64,000 nucleotides of DNA from positions 1 through 64,000 of the forward strand of contig WHVA01000524.1 in the NCBI GenBank assembly GCA_015179125.1, written 5' to 3'. Under the pieces are notes generated by a model that was given only the letters and a program-made list of their open reading frames with translations, did no database searches and was not told where the DNA came from. The position numbers and the translations under genes are program-made. Shown one piece after another: positions 30,631 through 44,236 of the stretch (position 1 is its first letter; the number at the start of each line of letters is the position of its first letter). This DNA comes from Gautieria morchelliformis (taxonomy: Eukaryota > Basidiomycota > Agaricomycetes > Gomphales > Gomphaceae).

Positions 30631-31283
30631 TGAGAAGAAGTCTAACTATTGTGTGGTGTGCTGAGATGAGTATATGATTCGAGCCTTCAAGCAAAGCTGA
30701 ATCGAGTATATGTCTGGGGTATGTGAGCCTATAAGTTTTCTGAGGAGTGTACGAAGCTTGTGGAGAAATACGCAAGTATATGCATCAAGATAAACGGATT
30801 CTTGTAAGAAGGTGTGTTCGATTGACTAGTGTTCTAATGTACATGCTACAGCTATTTAACCCTTGTGTAGGATGTTCTAGGATAAAAGGGGTGTTACCGG
30901 CGCCGGGAGGTATGTGCTACGGGGGTTGGAGTGCCGGTGTGTACGTACTGTATCTATCGAATGAGAGGGGAGGTATAGGACTTGGATATCAGAAGTGTGT
31001 GATGTGTGGAAGGAAAGGAAGGAAAGGGGATAGTCCGTGCATGGTGGCTCAGCCACCATGCCACTCCACAGATCAATCGCTCTTGGGCTCAGGGATGGGT
31101 CCGCGGGTTTTACATCGGACGTCAGTCTGTAGCGGCATGGAGTGTGCTATGAAGGCATGTGTGGGCTTGGGTAGGCATGTGTGGGTTGGTGAATTATCAA
31201 GTGGGGATCACAGGAATGTGTGCGCGGTGTAGACGAAGGGAAGGGGGGATCGCATGTCCTGTGGTACGATAGTATTTGTGACA
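30631..31283 (-). repeat. 3' LTR of copia E
   Basis: 653 bp; plus-strand ends are tgagaagaagtctaac and agtatttgtgaca. It pairs with 55327-55981. A recent internal duplication of ggcatgtgtgggttgg-like sequence (about 31155-31195) distinguishes it from the other LTR. Confidence 0.9.
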
Positions 31284-31570
31284 ATCAGCTGTAAGTGTAG
31301 GAGGATTGCCGGAGGCTGCAGGGCCTATTCCGCGAACGAAGCTACTCCGCATCCACCTTGCACCCGATGGGCAAAGCAAGAAGCAACTGAGGGCAAAGGG
31401 TATGCTTGAGGTGATGGCTAAGTCCAGTTCGCAAGTCCCGAATGCTCTTGCGAGCGATGAAGGGGAGAGTGGGGAAGGGGTTAAGGTGTCTGACAAGGCG
31501 TGCATCGGCAGGGCGAATGAATTGGGAGGGGTAGTAGTGGACAAGGGGATGTAGGCAGTAGCAAGAGGAT
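31284..31570. other. Unassigned spacer between copia E 3' LTR and gypsy C
   Basis: Neither a copia polypurine tract nor a gypsy LTR start is visible here. There is an 82-codon plus-strand frame (RTKLLRIHLAPDGQSKKQ) without a recognisable motif. It may be deletion-scarred remains of either element. Confidence 0.4.
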
Positions 31571-34500
31571 TTACGAGCGAAGTTGAGTGCCTAGATACAA
31601 TATGAAAATATTTCGCAAGTCGAGCCATACTCTATCGCCGACCTGAAATTCAGGAATCGGAATGCGGCGAGTGGTTGTGGCCGATGTGTACTGGGTAATT
31701 GATTTCTTGATTTGATCTCGAAGGTATTGGTGAAGGTCCTTGAGATCTGCCAACTGGCGATAAGCGTCTTCGGAAGCAACCGAAGTGAGAGATGCTTCGA
31801 GCTTGGGATGGAAACCCTTGTTGGCGAAGAAGGATGTGACCTGGGTCACCGAATGGGCTGTGTTGTTGTAGGTGAATTCGGCGAAAGGCAAGAGGTCGTC
31901 CCAATCGTCCTGCTGGTAGTTAATGTAGACTCGGAGATACTGCTCGAGGATCTGGTTTACTCGTTTGGTCTGTCCATCGGTTTGGGGGTGGTAGGCTGTA
32001 GAAAGGTTGCCTTTGATGCCGAGTATTTCGCAGAGAGAGGTCCAAAATCGAGATGTGAAGTGCTTCCCTCGATCAGAGATGATGTCGCTGGGGCTACTGT
32101 GTTTAGTGAATACGTGGCAAAGGAAGAGCATGGCGACGTCCCCTGAATCAATGTCTGAGAATGTCGGAATGAACAGGGCCATCTTCGTTAGCCTGTCAAC
32201 AATGATGAGGATCATATCGTGTCCATCTGACGGGGGGAGTCCCTCGATGAAGTCCATGGAGATCGAATCCCAAGGTTGTTGGCTGATGGGCAGGAAGCGA
32301 ATAGGACCGAAGGGTTTGTGATGAATGGATTTAGCGTGGCGACACTTGGAACAGGAGCCAATGTAGTTGGTGATGAAGGTGGACATGTTCGGCCAATGAT
32401 ACTGTCTCCGAATGTTCTTCATCGTTTTGCTGATCCCTGGATGGCCTGCTAACTGATGATCATGCAGCGAGCGAAGGATGTCAAAGCGAATATCATTATG
32501 ATTGGGGACATAGGTTTGCTGTTTGTATAACAGCATTTTGCCATCCTCTCCAAGTGACCAAGGGTCTGGCTTCACGTTCGGAAGGAGGACCACCATCAAC
32601 TGAGACTGAAGACGGGTGATGTGGGCTGAGGACAAGGGATCGGTCAACTGGCCCTGTTGGATGGATGTCAACAGTGATGCAGAGTCAAGGATGATGGCGC
32701 GAATAAGTTGCCCGGTCTTAAACATCGACTGGAAGTTGTGGGGATTCGCCAATGCGTAAGCACCATCCCCCCCTTTAGGGTACATGTCGCCCCGACGGGT
32801 CAATGCATCCGGCTTTGTGCCAAGTCGCCCAGCTCGGTAGCGAATTATGTAGTTGAACCCTGACAGGTGTTCAGACCAATGGACCTGTCATCGGGTCAGC
32901 TGTTTTGTAGTCGCGAAGCACTCAAGGTTCTTGTGGTCGGAGAGGATGAGGATGACGTGGGATGCCCCTTCAAGGTAGTTTCGCCATTGCTTGAAGGCAC
33001 AAAAGATGGCGAGCAGCTCCTTGTCATAGATCTCATAGTTCATCTCGGCAGGTGCCATTCCTCGCGAATAGAAGGCGATCGGGTGGATATCACCATCAGA
33101 GGGGGTGATCTGGGAGATGATGGCGGCGATGGCATAGTCGGAGGCGTCTGTTTCGATGACGATAGGGTTACTTGGGTCGAAGTGGATGAGGACTGGGGCC
33201 TTCAAGAACATGGCCTTGAGTGCTTCGAAATCCTCCTGCTGCTTCGTGTCCCAGGCGAACGGAGTATCCTTTCTGGTCAGGCGAGTAAGTGGCAGGACAA
33301 TGTCTGAGAATGAAATGATGAATCTTCTGTAGAAGTTGGCAAAGCCCAGGAACGATTGGACTTCGTGAATGTTCATCGGTACAGGCCACTTTGTGATTGC
33401 AGCTGTTTTTTCAATGTCCATGGAGACCCCAGCAGGGGAGATGATGAATCCAAGAAACTCAACCCAGTTTGAATGGAAGAGGCACTTCTTGGCCTTTATG
33501 AAGAGGTTGTGCTTCCGAAGACGGGCGAGGACCATTCGGACATGTTCCAAGTGATCCTCCCTATTCTTGGAGAAGATAAGGATGTCGTCGAGGTAGACTA
33601 CAACGAAGACGTCAGCCATGTCTTGGAAGGTATCATTCATGAAGTGCTGGAACGTCGCCGGAGCGTTCGTTAATCCAAATGGCATGACGAGATATTCAAA
33701 GGACCCATATCGAATTCAGAAGGCTGTCTTCCACTCTTGGCCAGAGGCGATCCGAACATTATTGAACCCGGTGCAAAGGTAGAATTTGGTATAGATGTTC
33801 GCGCTTTTGAGTTGGTCAATAAGGCTCGGAATCAGTGGGATAGGGTACTTGTTCTTTCGCGTGATACGATTCAACCCTCGATAGTCCACACACATTCGCA
33901 GTGTACCATCCTTCTTGTTCGCGAACACAACAGGGGGGCCACTGGGTGATTGGGAGGAGCGGATAAATCCCTTGCCAAGCATGTCTTCGAGATATTCGCG
34001 GAGAGCTTCTAATTCGCTGTTTGAGAGTGGGTATATGGGACTGTGAGGTGGTATGCCATCGATCTCGATCTCGATGGTGTGGTCATAAGGACGATGTGGG
34101 GGCAGGTCTTTGGCTTTAGCATGTGAGAAGATATTGAAGAAGTCATGGTACTCCTCTGGTACCACAGCCCTGAAACATCTCTAACTTGTCCTTCGGTAGA
34201 GGATTTTCGTGGAGGAGTGTGGTCGGGGCTGGTGCGTTGCCTACAGCACGAAGCGAAGTCGGCTCAGGGATGGAAGGGTGCATGTTTAACATGAAGGTTT
34301 CTTCTTCACCGAGTTTCATGATTAGCTCGAAGGCGGCCGCACTGATTAGGCTTATATGCAGCGTTGCCCTCCTTGTCGGAGGTGGATCAGGAGGCAAAGA
34401 ATGGAATGGGAGGTGGTCATCAGTTAGCGATTCTGTACAGGGTGTACAGGGGCGAGAATGGCTCGAAACGGGCTCTGCTTTTGGTCGAATAGGTTCGGTT

Positions 34501-35340
34501 TCTATTATGCTTTCTTTCGTGGCTGAAAATGGATGGATAAGATTGTTAGGAAGCGATATGGAGGACTCAAAGGAGTGATTCTCAATTGGCTTGGTTGAGA
34601 GAAGTAATGGTTCGCCATCCATGTCAAATGTCTGTTCGTAACCAGAAAGATTCGGAATAGGAGCAGGCGAAGAAGCAACATCCGGTGGAAGGACCGGGAT
34701 GTAGGAGAGTGGTCCAATCGCCGTGTTTGGGACGTAACCCAAGGATGGCGGGGATGAATGCGAACCAGGAACTGGTGGTGGCGAAGTCATCGATGCAGTG
34801 TGGAGTTCGGGGATACTGTCGAAGATAGCCGGCGGGGAAATCATCGTACAGGCCATAGCGACCGTCATACATGGGAGCATGGAATCGGTGCCTGAAGGAA
34901 AGGTAATTGAGAGGGAGCCCCAATTGATAGTGGGTTTCGTAAAGCGAAGCCACGGAAGCCCAAGAACGATCACGGCCAAAGGGTGTAACTTTGTGACAAG
35001 TAGCGAAATGTCCTGCGAAGAGGAGTCGCTGAAAGTAAGACTCATATCTAGATATTCGTGAATGAAACCAGCAGTGGCTGGCTTCCCGTCGAAAAGGGAG
35101 AGAGTGATCGGCGAACGGAGTGATGTACATACAAAACCAGGACAAGAGGAAAAGGAGCTATCAATGAAATTGGAAGTAGCACCAGAGTCGATGAGAGTAG
35201 GGATAGAGTTAGAGAGACTGGGAAGGTGTACATGGATGAATGGATGATAAAGGATGAATCGGAATGGGAGCTAATAGAAGCGAATAAACGCGCCGGTGGT
35301 ACAGAGTTGATAGGTTGTTATTTGGAGGGACAAAACAAGT
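31571..35340 (-). mobile_element. Ty3/gypsy element C, pol fossil inside copia E
   Basis: Minus-strand gypsy pol. The protease region (about 35240-34300) has an Asp-Ser-Gly-Ala-type site and VLGLPWLRFTKPTINW. RT (about 34165-33500) has the DGTLRMCVDYRGLN block, MPFGLTNAPATFQHFMND and VVYLDDILIFSKN. RNase H (about 33200-32890) has DASDYAIAAIISQ and SDHKNLE. Integrase (about 32560-31600) has an HHCC finger (HPGISK...CSKCRHAK) and a core (SMDFIEGLPP, SDRGKHF, DGQTKRVNQILEQY). Gag and the integrase tail are missing. There are roughly four or five breaks. A probable piece of its 5' LTR (TGTAAGGACCCAG on the minus strand) lies at 37625-37733, beyond solo LTR S1-B. Confidence 0.88.
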
Positions 35341-37624
35341 TGTCAAGATTGGTTTTTAGGCGTTAATATCGTGTATTAGTGAACACAGTGAATGCCCGGA
35401 TAACTTATGCGAATAAGTATGCCGTTCGGCGAATAAGTGAACCGATGAATGTTCATGAGATAAGAGGGTTGCCTGAACGGGGCTCGCCCTATCTACAGTC
35501 GTAGCGAAATAGCCCGTGGCACTTGATGATGTAACGTGCAAGGTATCATGGAAGGGCTGTCTAAGTATCGACAATCCCTTCGCCAACAGCACAGAAAATA
35601 GTTCGAAGGCTAAGGTAACGAAGATGTGACAAAGGACAAGTTTTCAAATAGAGTAGGGATGCGGCCTTTAGCTCAAGGCCGAGTTCGATGTAGATTGCGA
35701 GAGGGGAAGGCAAGTCGAAGTTCGACTAGTGACTCGAAGTCAAACAGAATATCAAAGAGGTTCGTGTTCATGATAATTTTACTCGTACACAGTGGACTGT
35801 TTATGTGGGCTCGGATAGGGGTCTCGGTGCAGTGGATCGGACGACAAGGGAACTCAAACGCACGTGCTGTCGGCACATATGTGTAGCCGACACTGAATAC
35901 TCCCCACAGTTCGTGTGCTCGGTTCATCATAGCAATGCGGCAGGATGGTGTTTACAGAATCGATGATGCGATGGATAAGGCTGCTGTTGGGTGCATTTAT
36001 GCTCCTGCACCAAAATCAAGCATAATATATTCGATTTATTGTGTGGTGTTTCAATCTCTTCTCACATTGTTCTTGTACCATGCACTCACTTCCCTGATTA
36101 TTTTCGAAATTTTCCAGTCACTCCCTACCTCTCCATTTCATTTTGTTATCTCTATTTTCAGAAGCGGCTGCACCCAGCGAAGTTTGAAATGACTTCGACG
36201 CGCGAGCTCTTGAGCGCTAAAGGGCCGGGTGCACGTATATGCCTTCTGAGACAGGATAGTACTCCTCTCTCAGTGACAATAAATTCACTGACAGAGGCGA
36301 GTAGTATTCTTTATATTTTCATAGCATGTTGACTGAAAATCATGTAGTGAATTTGATTCTAGGTATTGTATTAATATAACAGTGACAATAAATTCGCTGA
36401 GAGAGTGAATTTGATTCTAGATTTCTAAGAGCTCTTCCGAACCTTCCCTGCCATAACCCAGAGTTGCTAACAGCTGCGTGGTAGGTGAGATGTAGTAGGA
36501 ACTGTGGACACGGCTCGGGTGTGGTGGAGGGAGTGTATCGTGAGATGGGATCGAGGGTGCCTTCAGTGAGATGTGGGCGGACCGGTTGCTCAGATACTCA
36601 TTTGTGTATTGGAAACGCGTTTTGGCTCGACTCATTGTATGCGTGTGGGACTCGGGTGTGCATTTGTCTCGGGCTTGTTGGACTCGTATGCGTGTGTGTG
36701 CACTTCGGTGTACTCAGGGTCAGTTTGGGTACGGAGGATGTGTATAAATCGTTAATATAATCGTGTAATCGTTATGGATGTTGTTACGTTCGTGTCTGTG
36801 AGTTCGTGGGGCAATTCGTAGTCATTAGACATGTATTATGAGTCCATGATAGGAAATAGTCCGAGTGTGTAAAGTGCGCAGCTGCTAGTCCTTTCCTTAC
36901 TACAAGATGAAGTATGAGAACTCACCAGTGATGCCTAAGTCCTCTTCTGGTCGAAGATAGAAATCTCCAGGAGAAGGCTCAAGACGATGATCACAGCGAG
37001 GTCAAGTTTGCACAAGATGGACAACGTATGATAATTGAACTGGGGAATGTACATGCGAATGCAAACTACTTCTATCGAATGCTCATAAGGTATCAGTGAA
37101 TAGGGAAGAGGCCGTCATGAGTCAGGGTTGGATAGGGGTGCGCAGTCATGACATGGAATAGATGGAATAAACATACAATAGAGTGAGGGAGGAGTGCGAA
37201 CATGAAACAACGGAGAATAAGGGTGGCGAATGCACTTATGTATGAAACCACATCTTGGGACCTGCATACATGCTACCCTGCACGGACTCTTCGTCTACTG
37301 GGTTGATCGCACATGACCTATGGACTGGATGTCCTGTGAACACATTCTGGCCATATGAACACCCAAAGGGGTTGAATCGAGAAGCTGATGGGACTAGTGA
37401 TAAGCCATCATACCGGATAGGGGACATCAATCGTGTTTGATGGCGTGCCTGCTGGCGAATGATGCGAGCAGCGAATAGTCGTTTGGTGAATGCAACGAAG
37501 GGCGAACGGAGAGGACATAGGAGAGGCGTGGTCGGAGGGTGAGGCGAACTCTGGTGAAGATGCTAGGGAGTGACGAGGGGGAACGTAGAGGCAGCGGGGT
37601 AAGGGAAATAGACAGGTCATGACA
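35341..37624 (+). repeat. Solo LTR S1-B, itself carrying S3
   Basis: It starts TGTCAAGATTGGTTTTTAGG like S1-A and ends GACAGGTCATGACA. Excluding the nested S3 it is about 1.0 kb with a single terminal unit. The flanks (caagt and cgtgg) do not match, so one side has been rearranged. It separates gypsy C from a short LTR-like piece at 37625-37733. Confidence 0.8.
35627..36904 (+). repeat. Solo LTR-like insertion S3 (TSD agatg)
   Basis: 1278 bp with TGACAAAGGACAAG and CCTTACTACA ends, flanked by agatg (35622-35626 and 36905-36909) within S1-B. It is non-coding. It contains a twice-repeated agtgacaataaattc(a/g)ctga near 36272 and 36380. It appears once in this window. Confidence 0.75.
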
Positions 37625-37733
37625 CGTGGGCGCAGGATTAGAATCACAAGTACTCGGGCACGAGTATCACAAGGCTCAGGCTCGGAAGAAAGGTTATACC
37701 GGTAAGTAACCGGCCAAAGGCTGGGTCCTTACA

Positions 37734-39589
37734 CTATGCCATACTCCTTCATGCACAATAGATAGTGGACGATTCGTTTTGCTGCCTCCCAGTGAGTGGC
37801 ATCTAGTTTGGATGCGTATTGTGCACATTTTTTGACAGTGTAGGTGACGTCGGGCCTTGTTGATACGGCACAATAGTTGAGACTGCCAATTATTGAAGCG
37901 TAGGTGAAATTGATGTTGTCGTTAAGGGAGGAAGAGACGGGTAACTCGACATTGTGGTCCATGGGGGAGCTTACGGTGCATCCTGCGGTGATTTCAAATT
38001 GTTTGGCGATGGTGTTTATGAAGGCTGGTTGTGATATGTGAATGGTACCGATGTCATGGTCTCTGACGATTTCGATCCTGAGTAGTCATGTCTGATCGCC
38101 CAGGTCCTGGATATCAAAACTCCCCCTAATGTCGGCCACCATCCTCTCTATTGCTGCCGGTGAGATTGACATGAGGAGTCCGTCGTCGACGTACCATCCT
38201 GTGATCTCAATGCTCCCCTCATCCCCTCATCTAAAAAAGACCGCTTTGTCCGCCTCTCCCGCTTTGAACCCAATCTTCTCCATTTCTCCCTTCAGTGTCC
38301 CATGCCACACCCTTCCCGACTGCTTCAGTCTGTATATTCCCTTCTTCAGCCTGCATACCAAACCCTCCTCCCCTGGGTTCACGAACCCCTCCGGCTGTTT
38401 CATATATACCTCGTCCTCTAACCTCCCGTTTAGGTAAGCCCCTTTCACGTCCACCTGTCGCAGTTCTAGGTTGTATTTGCTTGCCAAGGTGAGGATCATT
38501 CTGATGGAAGTGAGTCTGATCATGGGGGAGTATGTCTCCTGGTAATCGATCCCGGAAACCTGTGAGTAGCCCTGTGCAACGAGTCGTGACTTGAACTTAT
38601 CCACTTCTCCCTGATTGTCCCTTTTTACCCGAAACATCCATCTGCTTCCCACTACGTTAGCGTCCGCCGGCTTCTCCATCAGCTCCCATGTGTGAAAACC
38701 CATTAGTGTGTTGTATTCTTCCTCACACACTTTTCTCCACTTCTCCGCGTTCACTGACTTCATCGCTTCTTTATAGCTTCCCGGTTCGTCCTCCACCAAT
38801 ACCACAAATGCCCTCTCGGTTTCCTCAAGCTCTATCCTTCCAAATTCCAACGCCACTACCTCTGTGAGCATCGCTGTGTGTCTCTTCCCTCTCCCGTATT
38901 CTGTGTTCGATGCATCCATCCATGGGCCCTTTGAGAATTCCTTAGGGGCCGTCTCCTCCTTTTCCTCTGCCTCTTTGCTGACTTTTACCTCTTCGTTGTG
39001 ACTTTCTCCTTTTCCCTTAGGTTCGGCTTCTGTGTTGAAGCTCTCCGTACGCGATTGCCACCCCCCGCCTTCCAGTGCTGCCTCTATCTCCTCCTCCTCA
39101 TCATCTGAATCCTCATCAAGCATCATTTCGATCAACGGTGGCATCATGTTGTCGTCCTTGTGGTCATCTTCGTCTGTGGGTTCGGGTCGTTGGACAAAGG
39201 TGGGGATCTTGCCGTCGACTACCCAGAGGGAGGGGTTGTTGTTGTCATCAATGGAGTGGATTGTGGTACGTTCAATTTGGTTCAGCTCGTCGAATATGAT
39301 GTCCCTGGCTTTCATTAGTGTCTGGGTGCAAGGTATCCACACCTTGTATGCCTTCGAGTCATAGAAATATCCTACGAAGACCCCCTCGACTGATTTGAAT
39401 TCACCCTTTCTCCTGGTTGCTTTGGGTAGCATGGCCCAGCACTTTGACCCGTATATGCGCATCCAGTTGAGTCTTGGCCTTGTTCCCCAGAACGCTATGG
39501 GGACATGTTGAGTCTGTGATGGAGCAGTCGGTTCTTGATGAAATTTACGGTGTGTGTGCTTGACACCCAGAAGCGGCTTGTTAATCCTG
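37734..39589 (-). pseudogene. Copia E integrase end, RT and RNase H part
   Basis: Parts of the copia E polyprotein. Integrase C-terminus shows GSKCWAMLPKATRRKGEFKS, GVFVGYFYDSKAYKVWIP and an acidic linker. RT shows WELMEKPADANVVGSRWMFR, SRLVAQGYSQVSGIDYQETY, LRQVDVKGAYLNGRLEDEVY and LKKGIYRLKQSGRVW. RNase H shows GSLNYCAVSTRPDVTYTV. It ends where the probable gypsy C LTR begins at 37733. On the high-coordinate side it stops at the duplication taatcctg (39582-39589) where the 12-kb block is inserted. Fossil with a few breaks. Confidence 0.85.
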
Positions 39590-39759
39590 AGTCAGGTTGT
39601 AACATCAGCGCTCCTTCCTGAAGCGCTAGCCAATAGACCCATGCTTCGCACCAGGTTAGTTAAGGTTAACACCGCACAGGGGTAGTCAATAGTATTACAG
39701 AATTATTTGGTGAAATGAAACTACATATTTAATCAGGCTTTTTTTTTTTTTTTTTTTTT

Positions 39760-40276
39760 ATATCATTTTATTCAACCGCAGGTGTACCTATGATGGTCGC
39801 TGAACACATTGTACCTATAAAGGGGGGGCCTTCCTCCTCGCTCCCTGAGGCTCCCACCCGCTGCATTCTCGAGTGGGCGGTGGCACCGGCGACGAACCTT
39901 CTCCCCCGCCGGCCCGACTCTATCAGAGTCGTTTACCGCCCCCCTCTGTTGTGAGACAAGGTACTCCCACTCTCCGCTTGGTTATTTCGGTCCATGCAGT
40001 TGGTCTGTCATGCTAAGTGCTCGGCCACCGAAGCGGGCCTGCACGACATGTGGGAGCGCCGCAGCCATAAAGAATAAAAGAGAAAGGTCCGGTGTATGTT
40101 GTTGCGCCGTGTTGCCCCGACATTTGATCCCGATCCTGATCCCTCATTCCTTGCTGTGTCGAGTCTTATCATGTCGTCGCTCAAGCTGGGTGAGTTGGTG
40201 TATCGGCAGGTGTGGTACTGTCTTGTCATCCTTGCTGGCCGTGATCGCCGATCCTGTCTGTGTGGGTGTGATCTCA
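39760..40276 (-). other. LINE-3 3' UTR
   Basis: 517 bp between the ORF2 stop and the A tail. It is GC-rich near 39850-39920 (ccgccggcccg and ggtggcaccggcg words) and could fold into a stem that ORF2 recognises. No coding is supported. Confidence 0.6.
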
Positions 40277-43200
40277 TCACTTAATAGACATACGAGGGGT
40301 AACATCACCGAAAGTGCCCTCCAGCCGCTTTGTCTCTGCCACGTATGATAGGAGTGCTGTTAATCCCTTGGTGCTCCCTAGAAGCACCTTCGCTGACTTG
40401 GATCTGCGTCCCAATTTTTGACGAAGTTTGTGTCTAGCGTGCTCGTGGGTGCGACAGTCGAACAAGAAATGGTGCACTGTTTCATCGGCTGATGAGCACG
40501 CCGGGCATAAAGGCGATATAGCCCTCTTGATCCTGTGGAGGTGGCTGTTGAGGGGAATGTGGCCCGTCCACAGTTGCGTTATCAGGCTTGTTTGAGCCCG
40601 GGTGAAGCCAGATACCAACTTGTAGTAGCTCTTGGAGGGGAGACCCTCGTCTATCTTTTCCATTCTGGCAAAGCGAGGCGAGGCCATCCACTGCCTCCGC
40701 CATTCCTGTCTCTGATCTGTACGAAAGCACTGTCGTGCAGCAGCAACACTGCGTGGCAGCTGTTCTGATGTTAGGAAGGCTGGGAGCTCACTCTGCAGGC
40801 TGCTTTCCCCTTTGGCCGCTCTTCTCGCTTCTGAGTCTGCCGCTTCATTCCCTTCCACATCGTCATGTCCAGAGATCCACGTGATCTTGAGCTTGACTCT
40901 GCGCCTTCGCGTTGGTCTAGCCACCCTGTTAGCCATGTCGTTGGCGTGCTCTAAGATGTGCTGGGCCGGCCTGGACCGTACGCGGCCGATGGACTGTATG
41001 ATGGCCTGGTTGTCCAGCAGGACCGTCACCTCCTTGACCCCTTTCTCCCTTGACAGGAGTTCCAGGGCTAGCACGATGCCAATCACTTCTGCCTCGTATG
41101 TCATGTGGTCAGCTAGTGAACCCAAGTGATACCTCAACGCTCTGGCCCTCTGTCCTCCCTTGTATAGGACCACTGCGGCCCCTGCTCCTTGCTCTAAGCC
41201 AGACCCATCTGTGTAAACCTTGGCATCCGCGGTGTCGTTCGTGTCATCCTCCTTGGACTCCTCCCTGGTGGACGCAATCTCTGTGGTGAACAGCTGGGCT
41301 GCCTCAGGCGGCTGCAGGGCCGGCTCGATCTTCTCACAGGTGTCCGGAGTGAGGTGGAAGGTATGGAGAAGCTGGTGCAGTGAGGGGGGGTGTCGTTTGA
41401 CAAGGCGCCTGGCACACGAGTGCGCTGGCCGGTGTAGCGGGTGGGCCTTCGGTAGGGTGACAAGTCGGAGGGCCGCCCGATAGCACACTTCCCGCATCAG
41501 CAGTTCGATGGGCAGGATATTGGCATGGCTTTCCAGGACGTCCGTTGCTGTGGTCCTCATCGCGCCAGTAATTGCCACCGTAGCTATCCTCTGTACCGAA
41601 GTTAGTTTTCTTGCCACTCCTACCGACCCTTTGGCCTTTTTTCCGCCCTCCTGTCTCCTCACCGGGGTGAACCAGACGTCTGTGGCATATGTGAACTTAG
41701 GGATGGCTACTGCTCAGTACAGCTGTCTCATAAGATCAGTGCGCACCCCTGTTGACGGCTTAGACAGTCTGCGGAAAAGTAAGGTCCACTTAACGGCTTT
41801 AGCTACAGCTTTCTCCACTTGTATGTTCCACCTCAGTTCCTCATCCAGGAAGACACCTAGGAACTTGTGGGCCTTTGCCGGCTCGATTTCCATGTCTTCA
41901 TAGAGGAAGTTAGGTCTTGCCATCGGCCTTGTCTTCCCCATGCGTGCTGGATCCGGCACCCTCTTCCTCGAGAAGCATACCACCGCGAACTTCGTCTTCT
42001 CAAATCTCGAGTTGTGGGTGATTGTCCACTCCTTCGCACCCCCTGGCTTCAATGGCATCTCCCTGAGGCTGTCGTAAGCCTCCTCGTAGGTGTCCCCTTC
42101 CGCATACAGATTTGTGTCATCCACGAAGGCGACCGCGGCCTGTCCTTTCCTATCTGGGATGTCTAGGAGGTCAGCATTATAGTATAGGTAAAGGATCATG
42201 GATAACGGAACCCCCTGCCCTATGCCGTTGTCTATCGCCACCCAGTCGGATGTGTAGTCGTTGAATTGTAGCTTCGTGTGCCTGTTTGCCAACATCCTTT
42301 CTACGAATAGGACATACTCCTCCGGGACCCGCCGCTTGCGCATGTTATGCAGGAGCCGGTCCGTGACAGTGTTTGGGAAGGCACCCTCAATATCTAGGAA
42401 CAACATCACCGCTACCTTTTTCCGTCGCCAGGCCCCTTTGATTCTGTTAACTACCAGGTGCAGGGAGTCTGTTGTGGTGCGCCCAGGCCTCCCCCTGAAG
42501 TGGTTCGTGGGTAGCAGGTGGTATTTCTCCGTCATGTACACCAGGTCTTCTGACACGATTGCTGTCAACAGTTTGCCAATGGTGTTGAGGAGTGCTATTG
42601 GCCGGTAGGCCTTAGGCACGTCGTAGCTGGCCTTGCCTGGCTTCCGGAGGACGATCGTGACCCATGTCCTCCAGTTATCGCTGTATGTTTGCAGCGCGAA
42701 AGTGGCACGGAAGATATAGAGGAGGTACTCAGTGATCAGGTCCACCGACTCTTTCAATACAACATTTGGAATGCCATCATCGCCTGGGGCCTTGTGGGGC
42801 TTAAGCCTGGCTATTTGCCTCCTGATCTGCTCCTCGTGCAGCTGAAATCCACGTGCGACCCTTTTCAGATAACGGTAGTGTGGCGGGACCTGCGTCTCCT
42901 GGGGCTTTGGCGGGAAGAAGGTGTCGGCCAGGAGCTTGCTCTTTTCCGTGTTTGTCTCGGCCGACCACTCCGCCCCGTCCATGCTGCTGCCTCTCAGTGT
43001 CGGCACCCTGGACTTGCCGCTGTCCGATGCAGGGTTGGATAGGTACCTGTTGGCCGACCATAGCATGTGATCGTCGATGTCCTCTAGGTAGTCCGCCCAA
43101 TGCTGTGCCTTGGCTCTTTTTATCGCCTCGCCGTATTCAACGCTGATTCTGCGATGTTCCTGGTGGGAGGGATGGTCAGCAATCACGCGATGACGGTATG

Positions 43201-44236
43201 ATTCATTGTTAATTTTGTTCTTATCCTTCTTGAGTGCTGTGAGCTCCCTGCTCCACCACCGACGCGAGTGCGGCACCGGTTTGGAGAGCGGTACGATGTC
43301 GCTGATCGTTTCCTGGATGGCAGATGTCAGCGCGCCGACAGCCTCGTTGAACTCAACTATTGTGTCCAGCTCCTTCGGTCCTGGCACTACCTCGAGCTGT
43401 TCCGCCAGTTTCTCCCTGAACAGTTCCCAGTCGACCATTTTGAAGTTCCAGAATGGGGTCGGCGGGTTGTGCGTCACCTCTAGGTCTAGCACCGTGAGGA
43501 TTGGCACATGGTCCGTGCCCGGCCCCCACATCCCGGGGCTCGTATCGCACGTGATAACTGTCTCAGCCACATTGTCAGTGCAGAACACGTTATCTACTCG
43601 CGTCCAGTTCTTAGTGACCATCGACTGTAGGGTTGGTGTCCGTTTCAGTAGTGTCATTACCATGTTGTAGTCTGCTATTAACGATATGAGCTCCTCTGCG
43701 TCCCTGGTTGCTGCTGCCGTGAACAGGTGGTGGTTCCGCTCCTCGTCCCACATGGCGTGATGCCTGTTGAAATCGCCACACCATAACATGGAGTCGGTTT
43801 CCTGTTGGATGAGGTTACGGTGTTCCTTGTTGATGAAGCGGTCGAGTGTCTTGAGAGTGTCGGAATGGTCGCAGTGGTTGTATATATTGAAGATGGTGAT
43901 TTTGCCTCGGGAGTGTCAGATCTGGATTACAGTAATGTCGTTCGTGCCCTCAAAGGAGACCTGGGACCACAGGTTGGTGTCCAGGCTGGCGTTGACTAGA
44001 ATAACTGATCTTTTTACGGAGCCATCAGCGAGGTGAGAAGTGGGATAGATTACGCGCCAATTGTGATTTGCTCTGGTATTTCCCAGAGTGTCGATATAAG
44101 GTTCTTGCAATAGTATGATGTCCCATTCCCTGTGTAATGCCGAGTTGATGAGGTCGTAGTGCGCCTGATCGGACTTGTTGAGATTTTGTTGGTAGACCCT
44201 CAGTCTCTTTGGCATGGGCTCTGTGGTGTAAGACAT
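40277..44236 (-). pseudogene. LINE-3 ORF2 (endonuclease-RT-RNase H; two TGA)
   Basis: 1319 codons if read through two in-frame TGA codons (43916-43918 and 41714-41716). The ATG at 44236 is shared with the ORF1 stop (TGATG). Endonuclease: QQNLNKS, LQEPYIDTLG, CGDFNRHHAMW (about residue 153) and GTDHVPILTVLD. RT: PHKAPGDDGIPNVVLKE, AVMLFLDIEGAFPNTVTDRL, GIGQGVPLSMILYLYYN and the catalytic AVAFVDDTNLYAEG (about residue 703). RNase H: KVYTDGSGLEQGAG (about residue 1006), YEAEVIGI, LLDNQAIIQ and SGHDDVEGNEAADSEA. A CCHC follows near the end (CPACSSADETVHHFLFDC). Apart from the two TGAs it looks complete. Confidence 0.9.
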
